Shown one piece after another: positions 53,803 to 60,973 of a DNA stretch of 64,000 nt (its first letter is position 1; every line of letters begins with the position of its first letter). Source of the DNA: Desulfobaccales bacterium (lineage in GTDB: Bacteria; Desulfobacterota; Desulfobaccia; Desulfobaccales; 0-14-0-80-60-11); NCBI GenBank assembly GCA_041648175.1, contig JBAZPO010000001.1:1-64000 (forward strand), read 5' to 3'. The notes under the pieces were generated by a model. The model was not told the origin of the DNA. It searched no databases and was given only the letters and a program-made list of their open reading frames with translations. The translations under genes were made by a program, and so were the position numbers.

Positions 53803-54021
53803 GTGGCATCCTATGAGAACTGGAAAATGATAAACGACACTATCCCCATCTGCCCTCTCCCCGGTATAGGCCCCTGCGTCCGGGAACGCTGCAATTTCTG
53901 GGATGAAGACCATCAGGAATGCACCAGCGACTGCTTCGCTACCTATGATCCCATCGACGTCACCTCCAAACCCGAGCTTGACGCGCCGTGCGTTATCTCG
54001 TTTTGTGAGGATGATGACTGA
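53803..54021 (+). CDS. Small cysteine-rich protein, unknown
   Basis: 72 residues from a GTG, or 64 from ATG 53827. Seven cysteines in the pattern ICPLPGIGPC, RCNFWDEDHQEC, then SDC and later APCVISFC; acidic end CEDDD. The spacing could bind metal or a cluster, but I recognise no family. It is on the strand leading to nadC, 96 bases ahead of it, so it could be a short accessory gene. Coding status is inferred from composition only. Confidence 0.5.
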   Translation: MASYENWKMINDTIPICPLPGIGPCVRERCNFWDEDHQECTSDCFATYDPIDVTSKPELDAPCVISFCEDDD

Positions 54022-54117
54022 TCTGGACATATATGATGGTACAAAACCACGCGGGATTCGCCTTTGCTAATTAGCCCGGAACAACGCTGACGGTAAAGCC
54101 ATTAAAATTTTAATGGG

Positions 54118-54966
54118 ATGCTAACTATGATGTTTTCGCCTCACCTTGACCGCCTCATCGACCTGGCCCTGGAAGAAGATTTGGGCCCCGGAGATGTCAC
54201 CACCCTGGCCCTCGTGCCCTTGGAATTAATGGGCGAAGCCCATATCCGGGCCAAGGAAACTCTGGTGGTCGCTGGCCTCCCGGTCGCCGCCCAAGTTTTT
54301 CGTAAGCTGGATGCGACGCTGGTATTCGAACCTATAATAGCTGACGGTCAGGAAGTGTCCAAAGGGACGGTCCTGGCCCGCCTCACCGGCCCCGTGGCCA
54401 CGATCCTCACCGGCGAGCGGGTGGCCCTCAATTTTCTCCAGCGCCTCTCGGGCATCGCCACTTTCACCCGGAACATGGTGGCCCAGGTAACCGGTGCCTG
54501 TCTGGTGGACACCCGCAAGACCACCCCGGGCTGGCGCGTCCTTGAGAAATTCGCCGTGCGCCTGGGCGGCGGCCATAACCATCGCTTCGGCCTCTATGAC
54601 GGCGTGCTCATTAAAAACAACCACTTAACCGCGGTAGGCTCCATCAGTGCGGCAGTCCGTCAAGCCCGGGAGCGGGCCCATCACCTGCTCAAGATCGAAG
54701 TGGAAGTGACCGACCTGGAGGGGCTTAAAGAAGCCTTGGACGCGGGCGCCGACCTCATCTTGCTGGACAACATGGACGACGCCACCCTTCAACAAGCCGT
54801 GGAACTGACCCGAGGCCGAGCAATTCTTGAAGCCTCCGGTTCCATGACCAAAGACCGCCTACCGCACGTGGCGGCTACCGGGGTTAACTTTATCTCCATG
54901 GGCGCTCTCACCCACAGCGCCCCTGCCGTGGATGTTCACCTGCGGCTGATTAAGACCTGGCGTTAG
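54118..54966 (+). CDS. nadC: Nicotinate-nucleotide pyrophosphorylase NadC
   Basis: Converts quinolinate and PRPP into nicotinate mononucleotide in NAD synthesis. 282 residues. Seen: DLGPGDVTT, the TGERVALNFLQRLSGIAT helix, VDTRKTTPGWRVLEKFAVRLGG, HNHRFGLYDGVLIKNNH and IEVEVTDLEGLKEAL. Start uncertain among the ATG at 54118 and nearby Met codons at residues 4 and 5. Confidence 0.95.
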   Translation: MLTMMFSPHLDRLIDLALEEDLGPGDVTTLALVPLELMGEAHIRAKETLVVAGLPVAAQVFRKLDATLVFEPIIADGQEVSKGTVLARLTGPVATILTGERVALNFLQRLSGIATFTRNMVAQVTGACLVDTRKTTPGWRVLEKFAVRLGGGHNHRFGLYDGVLIKNNHLTAVGSISAAVRQARERAHHLLKIEVEVTDLEGLKEALDAGADLILLDNMDDATLQQAVELTRGRAILEASGSMTKDRLPHVAATGVNFISMGALTHSAPAVDVHLRLIKTWR

Positions 54967-55016
54967 GTTTTTGGAAGATGGGGCAAAGGGGACCCGCGCT
55001 TTCCCCCTCGCCTCAA

Positions 55017-55844
55017 TTATCCTTTCCCCAGCTCCTTCGACCGGGCCGCGGCGGCGCTTACCGCGTCCATGATCAAACCCCGGAAGCCACCCGATTCCAG
55101 GGCGTGGAGTCCGGCGATGGTGGTACCTCCCGGGGAGGTCACCATGTCCTTGAGTTTAGCGGGGTGAAGGTCTTCTTCCAGGCAGAGTTTTGCCGTCCCC
55201 AGGACGGTCTGCACCGCCATGGTGTGGGCCAGAGGCCGGGGCAGACCCATCTTCACGCCGCCGTCCGCCAGGGCCTCGATGAAGATAGCCACGAAGGCCG
55301 GGCCGCTGCCGCTTAAGCCCGTGACCGCGTCCATGAGTCTTTCTTCTACCACTACGGCCTGCCCCATAGCCTGGAAGAGCTCCAGAGCCAGGGCTAGATC
55401 GTCCGGGGTCGCGCGGCTCCCCGGGGCCAGGGCTGCCATCCCCGCGCTCACCAGAGTGGGGGTATTGGGCATGACTCTAATTACCCGGGATTCAGGAAAA
55501 GTTTCTTCCAGGACTTTCAGGGGGACTCCCGCAGCAATGGAAATGATGAGATGCCAGGGCCGGGCAAATTCTTTGACTCCGGCCAAAACGGCAGGCAATA
55601 TTTGAGGCTTGACCGCCAGGACCACCACCGGCGAGTGCATCACTTCAGCGTTATCCAGGGCAGCCTCCACCCCCAGCCCAGCCATCTGGGCCTGGCGGCC
55701 CGGGTCCGGATCGTAGCAGATCAGATTCTCCGGGGCCACGCGGCCGCCCCCCACCAGCCCCTGAATGATAGCCCCGCCCATGTTGCCAACGCCGATAAAA
55801 CCAAGTTTTATTTCCGCCAACCACCCTTTATCCGGTTCTGTCAT
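55017..55844 (-). CDS. proC: Pyrroline-5-carboxylate reductase ProC
   Basis: Last step of proline synthesis. 275 residues from ATG 55844, which has a GAGG ribosome site; the TTG upstream is rejected. Seen: Rossmann motif GFIGVGNMGGAII, AVKPQILPAVL, RVMPNTPTLVSAGM, and the C-terminal dimer region LSGSGPAFV, MVTSPGGTTIAGLHALE. Converges with nadC. Confidence 0.95.
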   Translation of the reverse strand: MTEPDKGWLAEIKLGFIGVGNMGGAIIQGLVGGGRVAPENLICYDPDPGRQAQMAGLGVEAALDNAEVMHSPVVVLAVKPQILPAVLAGVKEFARPWHLIISIAAGVPLKVLEETFPESRVIRVMPNTPTLVSAGMAALAPGSRATPDDLALALELFQAMGQAVVVEERLMDAVTGLSGSGPAFVAIFIEALADGGVKMGLPRPLAHTMAVQTVLGTAKLCLEEDLHPAKLKDMVTSPGGTTIAGLHALESGGFRGLIMDAVSAAAARSKELGKG

Positions 55845-55963
55845 TGACACGGACCTCAACTCTCGTCATATTTTTAGGTAATGTTTATTGTGCCATACTA
55901 CCCTTGAAGATTACATGAAAAAAAGTCAAAACCTGGCCAAGACCGACGACTAAGGACAACTTG

Positions 55964-56836
55964 ATGAACCTTCGTAAGGGACGCCTGGAGAAACTACCCG
56001 CTTTCACTTTCGCGTTGGTTATCCTGTTGCTTCTGGCCTGGGTGGGTGCAGGGCTAGGGGCCGATGCTGGATTGCCCGCTCAAGATTGGAACCTGAGCAA
56101 TCTAAAACGGATCCAGGTTCCTCCAGGCGACAGCCTGACTTTCGCGGTCCTGGGAGACAACCGCGGCAATCCCCCGGTCTTTCAACAAATTCTCCAACGG
56201 ATGAACCGCGATCCGAGCCTGGCCTTCGCCATCGATCTGGGCGACCTGGTAGAGACCGGAACCGTGGACAACTTTCGCAATTTTCTGGACCAGGTCCGCC
56301 AAAACCTGCGCCTGCCCCTCCTCACGGTGCTGGGCAACCACGACTTGGAAAAAGAACATGGCGCCCGCCTTTACCGGCGGATCTTCGGACCTGATCACTA
56401 TGCCTTTCAGATCAAAGACAACTATTTCATCGTCGTCAATGACGCAGAGAAAACCGGATTAGGCGAAGCGCAATGGCGCTGGCTGGAAAGTGAACTCAAA
56501 AAATCCCAGGGCTATAAAACCCGCCTGGTATTTCTCCATATCCCCCTCTTTGACCCCCGGGGAGGCGAGAATCACCACGCCCTATCGGAGAATACCGGAC
56601 GCCGGCTGGCTGCCCTGTTTCGGCGCTATCACGTCACTCACGTCTTTGCGGGTCATATTCACAGCTACTTTGCGGGCAATTGGGACGGTGTCCCATATAC
56701 CATAACCGCCGGGGCCGGAGCGCCGTTATATGGCACCGATCCCCAGCATTACTTCTATCACTACCTCAAGGTCACCCTCAAGGATGATAAAGTCCACATT
56801 GAGGTGCAGCGCCTTGCCGGGAAAGGACCTTCATAA
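55964..56836 (+). CDS. Secreted metallophosphoesterase (calcineurin-like)
   Basis: 290 residues with an N-terminal hydrophobic export signal (about 15-35). Metal ligands in sequence order: LGDNRGNP, DLGDLVETG, LGNHDLE, LHIPLFDP and FAGHIHSYF. That is the full set of the metallophosphatase fold. Extracytoplasmic location is inferred. Substrate unknown. Four bases before pdxA, so probably co-transcribed. Confidence 0.85.
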   Translation: MNLRKGRLEKLPAFTFALVILLLLAWVGAGLGADAGLPAQDWNLSNLKRIQVPPGDSLTFAVLGDNRGNPPVFQQILQRMNRDPSLAFAIDLGDLVETGTVDNFRNFLDQVRQNLRLPLLTVLGNHDLEKEHGARLYRRIFGPDHYAFQIKDNYFIVVNDAEKTGLGEAQWRWLESELKKSQGYKTRLVFLHIPLFDPRGGENHHALSENTGRRLAALFRRYHVTHVFAGHIHSYFAGNWDGVPYTITAGAGAPLYGTDPQHYFYHYLKVTLKDDKVHIEVQRLAGKGPS

Positions 56837-56840
56837 CGCC

Positions 56841-57872
56841 ATGACTGATTCGCTTGCAAGACCAATTCTGGCCCTGACCATGGGTGATCCGGTGGGAGTG
56901 GGGCCGGAAATCATCGTCAAGACCCTGGCTGACTCCGGGATTTACCAGGTATGCCGACCCCTCGTCATCGGCGACCTGCCCGCCTTGGAACGGGCCCGCC
57001 TGGCCCTTGACCCGGCCCTGAAAATCCACCTGGCAGACCGTCCGGGGGCTGGGCGCTTTCAGTCGGGGACCCTGGACCTCATGGCCCTGTCCCAACTGAA
57101 GCCTCACGACCTGGAATATGGACGCCCCACCCCGGCTTCCGGCAAGGCCATGGTGGGTTATTTCCTCACTGCCATTGATCTGGCGATGGCGCAAAAAGTG
57201 TCCGGCCTGGTCACCGCGCCCATCAGCAAGATTTCCATGAAGCTGTCGGGCTACGACTATCCGGGCCACACCGAACTTTTGGCGGAGAAAACCCAGACCC
57301 CCGAGTTTGCCATGATGCTGGCCGGGGGCGAATTTCGGGTGGTCCTGGCCACCATACATTGCGCCTTGTCCCAGGTCCCCAAGCGGATCACCCAGGAGGG
57401 CCTGGTGCGGCTCTTCCACCTCACTTCCCGGGCACTGGACCGTGACTTTGGGCTCGCGGGTGTACCCCTGGGGGTGGCGGCCCTCAATCCCCACGCCAGC
57501 GAAGAAGGCATGTTCGGCCATGAAGAAACGGAGATCATCATCCCCGCGGTCAAAGAGGCCCAGGCCGCAGGCCTGGCCGTGGAAGGCCCCTTCCCCGCGG
57601 ACACCCTGTTCTGGCGCCACTACCAGGGAGAGTTCGCCGCTATCATCTGCATGTACCACGACCAAGGGCTTATCCCCCTTAAACTCCTGCACTTTATGGA
57701 CGGAGTCAACGTCACCCTGGGGCTGCCCATCATCCGCACCAGCGTGGACCACGGCACCGCCTACAACCTGGCTGGCACCGGCTCCGCCTCCCCCGATTCC
57801 CTCAAAGCCGCCATCCTCATGGCTGCAGAGATGGCCAAGAGAAGATATGGGGGCAGAGAAAAACGGTTTTAA
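56841..57872 (+). CDS. pdxA: 4-hydroxythreonine-4-phosphate dehydrogenase PdxA
   Basis: NAD-dependent oxidation in pyridoxal phosphate synthesis. 343 residues from ATG 56841; the frame upstream overlaps the phosphoesterase and is rejected. Seen: MGDPVGVGPEIIVKTL, TAPISKISMKLSGYDYPGHTELLAEKT, NPHASEEGMFGHEE and YHDQGLIPLKLL. The metal-binding histidines are in the second to fourth of these. Confidence 0.93.
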   Translation: MTDSLARPILALTMGDPVGVGPEIIVKTLADSGIYQVCRPLVIGDLPALERARLALDPALKIHLADRPGAGRFQSGTLDLMALSQLKPHDLEYGRPTPASGKAMVGYFLTAIDLAMAQKVSGLVTAPISKISMKLSGYDYPGHTELLAEKTQTPEFAMMLAGGEFRVVLATIHCALSQVPKRITQEGLVRLFHLTSRALDRDFGLAGVPLGVAALNPHASEEGMFGHEETEIIIPAVKEAQAAGLAVEGPFPADTLFWRHYQGEFAAIICMYHDQGLIPLKLLHFMDGVNVTLGLPIIRTSVDHGTAYNLAGTGSASPDSLKAAILMAAEMAKRRYGGREKRF

Positions 57873-58585
57873 AATGGCTTTTAGTCCCTCAAAACAACCC
57901 CAAAAATCGCTGAAAATAGCCGGGCGCGGGCCGATTGTGGGGGCAACCCCGGCACATGTGCCGGGACATTGCCGAGGTACCCTCGCCATATACCCGGTCT
58001 AAACCCGCGTGCAAGCGCGTTCCGGTCGAGGCGGTCCCAAGGGTGTCACACGCTTGTCCCGCGCCTGTCCCGGGGTAAAAATCCGGCTTTCGTAATATTT
58101 AGTCTTTAATATCGATAAATTAATGATGGGCTGGCGTCCTCGTGCCGGGACACGGCACAGGTGGGGTGGCTTTCGTCTGCCGATTTTCCTAAGGCTGGCA
58201 AGCATTGAACCGCTTTTATCCCGGCAAGGCATGGAGACAGCATAAACTCAGAACTGCGACGGCATCCAGAAATGATGAGAAAGGTGACAGGCTTTTTTTC
58301 TCAAGTGCGGACATGATCAGGGTTGCAACTATAGCGTTTGCCATAAATTTATGCCGCTGGCAGATTTTTAAATCCCCCTAAATCCCCCTTTTTCAAAGGG
58401 GGACTTTATAAGTAATTCCTTATAGTTCCCCCCTTTACCAAAGGGGGGTTAGGGGGGATTTGAGGTGTTAAAGTATCTCCTAATTACGGAAAAAACTTTT
58501 GGCAAACGCTATATACCACAAATTTGTGCGGAATTGAGGTTTTGAAATAGCTTATAGTAAGTCCGTCCCTGCGACTTGTGGACCA
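57873..58585. other. Repeat-rich gap after pdxA
   Basis: 713 bases without a credible gene. Seen: two C-run/G-run palindromes (58370-58465) inside a 184-base element with 14-bp inverted ends (58330-58513), and A/T-rich sequence before higA. Short minus-strand open frames here match nothing I know. Confidence 0.75.
58330..58513. mobile_element. MITE-like element A1
   Basis: TATAGCGTTTGCCA at 58330-58343 and its exact inverse TGGCAAACGCTATA at 58500-58513. The interior holds C-run/G-run palindromes. Too short to code for a transposase, so it would need one in trans. See A2 and A3 below for further copies. Confidence 0.7.
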
Positions 58586-58891
58586 TTAAACCGCTTCCCG
58601 TTCCCGCACTTCCCGGATAACCCGCTCCACCAGGCGCGTTTCTTCGGCCATTCCCAGATCATAACGGGCTTGCAGATTGAGCCAAAACTGGGGGCTGGTG
58701 TGGAAATACCTGCCCAGGCGCAAGGCGGAATCCACCGTGATGGCCCGCTGGCCCCGGACAATTTCATTGATTCTCTGGGCTGGGACATTTAGATCGCGTC
58801 CCAGTTTGTTCTGGCTGATCCCCAGGGGCTTCAGGTATTCCTCTAAAAGAATTTCGCCGGGGTGCACCGGGGGCAATTTCTGGCTCGTCAT
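58586..58891 (-). CDS. higA: HigA-type antitoxin, orphan
   Basis: 101-residue XRE-type DNA-binding antitoxin with HPGEILLEEYLKPLGISQNKLG, here cited as residues 10-31, and the HTH NVPAQRINEIVRGQRAIT (35-52), then FWLNLQARYDL. Normally the toxin higB lies directly upstream and is repressed together with it. Here only the last 20 codons of higB remain (58902-58964), so higA is an orphan. Confidence 0.88.
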   Translation of the reverse strand: MTSQKLPPVHPGEILLEEYLKPLGISQNKLGRDLNVPAQRINEIVRGQRAITVDSALRLGRYFHTSPQFWLNLQARYDLGMAEETRLVERVIREVREREAV

Positions 58892-58901
58892 AAGCTTTTC
58901 C

Positions 58902-58964
58902 TTAGTGATAGTCCACTAGTTCCACGTTATAGGCGTTGTTATCATGCCAGATGAAGCAAATCCT
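58902..58964 (-). pseudogene. higB: higB toxin remnant (C-terminal codons only)
   Basis: Eleven bases upstream of higA the minus strand reads RICFIWHDNNAYNVELVDYH and a stop, the C-terminal end typical of HigB/RelE toxins. The frame is closed by a TGA about nine codons before, and the rest of the roughly 90-residue toxin is absent. The catalytic C-terminal strand is kept but the fold is not, so it cannot work. Confidence 0.8.
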
Positions 58965-59115
58965 ATTTATTATGTCAAAGATGTCATGTCAAGCATGATA
59001 AAATCTAATGGTATGTTTCATAATTAAGGTTACATCCTCGAAGGCAAGTTTTTCCCTTCTTTCGTAAAGGGGGGCCGGGGAGATTTATATAAGCACTTGA
59101 AATCCCCCTAAATCC

Positions 59116-59394
59116 CAGCAGTGTCCGGTTTGGTTTTTGCAAATGAGGAAGTTCGTTGGGCGTAGTCCAACAGCTCAAAAATTCGCTGCGCACTTCCGGC
59201 TCCGAGAAGATTACTTCCCCCTCACCCTAACCCTCTCCCCCATTGGGGAGAGGGGAAAAAGTGGAACCGATTTAATGCCTTATGGTTACTAAAACGCCCC
59301 CCTCACCCCAGCCCTCTCCACCCGCTTCGGGTGGAGAGGGCTGGGGTGAGGGGGGCAGAACACCCTCATGCAATTTTCTAACCGGACACTGCTG
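59116..59394. mobile_element. 279-base element with 15-bp inverted ends
   Basis: CAGCAGTGTCCGGTT (59116-59130) and its exact inverse AACCGGACACTGCTG (59380-59394). Ends of this kind resemble those of IS4/ISAs1-like insertion sequences, from memory. No transposase remains. The interior carries the 27-bp hairpin. No clear target duplication. Confidence 0.65.
59297..59355. repeat. Perfect 27-bp hairpin
   Basis: Two perfectly complementary 27-base arms (59297-59323, 59329-59355) with a 5-base loop. The arm is a C/T-rich run, CCCCCCTCACCCCAG at its start. No T run follows, so it is not a standard terminator. Confidence 0.9.
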
Positions 59395-59396
59395 CC

Positions 59397-59537
59397 TAAT
59401 ACCAAGTTGCGTCCATAGAAGTAAAAATAGCTTCGGTTTTGTAGGATCGTACCTGCATGTGCGGCGACCATGAGGGCGGACACATAGGTCCGCCCCTACA
59501 AAAACAAAATTACCTGTATGAGCGCAACTTGGTATTA
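59397..59537. mobile_element. MITE-like element B1
   Basis: TAATACCAAGTTGCG (59397-59411) and exact inverse CGCAACTTGGTATTA (59523-59537), 141 bases. The interior holds the GGGCGGACACATAGGTCCGCCC unit. A partner with similar ends lies at about 59865-59969. Confidence 0.65.
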
Positions 59538-59570
59538 ACTCAGCCAAGTCCAGCGTTCCGGACCTGAATT

Positions 59571-59746
59571 TATACTCATTGCCAAAAGAGCTTCTTGCAA
59601 AATTGCCGGACATTATGGAATCGCAGAATTCAGCCTATATGAGCACAGGCTGGAAAGCCTGTGCTACCGGCGATTTTTAAATACCCCTATAAGGTTTCCA
59701 CTGTAAGAAGATTATTATTGCGAGAGGCTCTTTTGGCAAATGCTAT
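59571..59746. mobile_element. MITE-like element A2
   Basis: Ends TATACTCATTGCCAAAAGAGC (59571-59591, quoted in its first 20 bases as the A-family left end) and GCTCTTTTGGCAAATGCTAT (59727-59746), inverted with mismatches in the outer part. 176 bases, containing a REP variant at 59644-59663. Confidence 0.6.
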
Positions 59747-59864
59747 ATGTGCAGGTAATTCTGAAACAGACCACTGGCAAACATACAAAAAGGGGCACGG
59801 CTCGCCATGTCCCTGACTTAAGCGGGGTTTGGGTGGGGGTTTGGGGGAGGCCGGGGGCATCACT

Positions 59865-59969
59865 TATACCGAGTTGCATTCAAAGAGCAATGTTTGGTAG
59901 CCGCAGGCTTGAGCCTGCGCCTGCACAGGCGAGACGCCTGTGCTACCGTTTGAATGCGAAATGGTATTA
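59865..59969. mobile_element. MITE-like element B2 with REP copy 6
   Basis: Left end TATACCGAGTTGCATTCAAA and right end TTTGAATGCGAAATGGTATT are imperfect inverses, and similar to the B1 ends. Inside are a CGCAGGCTTGAGCCTGCG dyad and REP copy CACAGGCGAGACGCCTGTG (59924-59942). Confidence 0.6.
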
Positions 59970-60069
59970 CAAAAAATGCCTCCGGCCCTGCCCGATAAAG
60001 AAGGCGGGCACTGAGGCCCGCCCCTTTATCAACGAAGGAAGGGGCGGGTTTTAAACCCGCCCCTACGAT

Positions 60070-60170
60070 TATACTCATTGCCAAAAGTTTTTTCTTATTA
60101 ACCTCTCACCCTACCCTCTCCCACAAGGGGAGAGGAGAATTAGAGGAAAAAACTTTTGGCAAACGCTATA
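60070..60170. mobile_element. MITE-like element A3 between direct repeats
   Basis: Ends TATACTCATTGCCAAAAG (60070 on) and CTTTTGGCAAACGCTATA (to 60170). A 20-base direct repeat, TAAACCCGCCCCTACGATTA, sits at both sides (60052-60071 and 60169-60188), overlapping the outermost bases. This may record the insertion or a recombination between repeats. Confidence 0.65.
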
Positions 60171-60212
60171 AACCCGCCCCTACGATTAGTCATCATGAAT
60201 GTCGGCGCCCGA

Positions 60213-60968
60213 CTATCGGCAATCCCTGCACGTATAGAAACTTTCCACCGGGTCGCCGGTGAGTTTGGCCCAGTGTTCCAGTTGGGCCTTGGGTGCGATA
60301 TAATTGCCGCATTTGGCGCACGGCTGGAGTTCAAAGTTTCGACCCCAGATGGTGCGGATGCCGTCTTTTTCGGTGTAAGGTATGACGTTGGTGGGGCAGA
60401 TGAAGGCACAGGAGCCGCAGCCGATACAGGCGGCGGATTGCTCCAGGAAGGGCGTGGCCACCTGCTTGTCGGGGCTACGTCCTTTCATGCTAATGGCGCT
60501 CACCCCCACGATGTCCCGACAGGCCCTGACGCACAAGCCGCAGAGAATGCAGAGCTCCTCGGGGTCATCGGTCTTGAAGCGGGACTCGTGCACCCCGTGG
60601 TCAGCGGCCAGGTCCTTGATCACCTTGGCGTTGGGGCAGCGGGCCAAGAGCAGCTCCAGGACCATGGCCCGGGCCTGCAACACCCGTTCCGAATGGGTCT
60701 GGACCACCAAGCCGCCCTCAGTGGGGTAGGTGCAGGAATTAACGATGCGGGTGCGGGGCCACTCGCCGATTTCCACCACGCAGAGGCGGCATTGCCCTTC
60801 CGACGGCAGATCGGAGTGATGACAGAGGGTGGGGATGTCGATGCCCTGCTGCCTGAGCGTCACCAGCAGGCTTTGATCCTGGGGGGCCTGCGCGCTGAAG
60901 CCATTAATGGTGAGGCGCACTTCTCCGGCCATGGTGTCGAAGATTTCATCAGTGATTTTCCAGACCAT
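60213..60968 (-). CDS. NuoG/HoxU-like Fe-S subunit (short)
   Basis: 251 residues: a 2Fe-2S ferredoxin domain (15-95: PTLCHHSDLPSEGQCRLC), the NuoG-type His/Cys cluster region (105-150), a 2x[4Fe-4S] ferredoxin (CILCGLCVRACRD, CIGCGSCAFICP), and a C-terminal zinc-finger-like pair (CAKCGNY, CRDC). It lacks the molybdopterin domain of full NuoG, so it is an electron-relay subunit as in Hox/Hyd/BamI-type complexes. Starts six bases after the nuoF-like stop. Confidence 0.85.
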   Translation of the reverse strand: MVWKITDEIFDTMAGEVRLTINGFSAQAPQDQSLLVTLRQQGIDIPTLCHHSDLPSEGQCRLCVVEIGEWPRTRIVNSCTYPTEGGLVVQTHSERVLQARAMVLELLLARCPNAKVIKDLAADHGVHESRFKTDDPEELCILCGLCVRACRDIVGVSAISMKGRSPDKQVATPFLEQSAACIGCGSCAFICPTNVIPYTEKDGIRTIWGRNFELQPCAKCGNYIAPKAQLEHWAKLTGDPVESFYTCRDCR

Positions 60969-60973
60969 TACCT

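Larger units (their letters stand above)
58989..60212. repeat. Repeat graveyard: nested inverted-repeat elements
   Basis: About 1.2 kb without a gene. It contains, in order: a 279-base element with 15-bp inverted ends (59116-59394) around a 27-bp hairpin, family B1 (59397-59537), family A2 (59571-59746), a REP variant (59644-59663), B2 (about 59865-59969) with a REP copy, and A3 (60070-60170) between direct repeats. Short open frames here are repeat artefacts. Confidence 0.8.

Noticed and set aside
56778..57989. 403-residue open frame opposite pdxA
   Set aside because: Antisense to pdxA with no recognisable motif.
57999..58232. 77-residue minus-strand open frame after pdxA
   Set aside because: No similarity, no ribosome site, and no family-like pattern.
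59740..60054. 104-residue plus-strand open frame in the repeat region
   Set aside because: It crosses REP copy 6 and element B2; its sequence is translated repeats.
58330..60188. CRISPR-like repeats
   Set aside because: Repeats are inverted and irregularly spaced with no equal-length spacers; no cas genes nearby.
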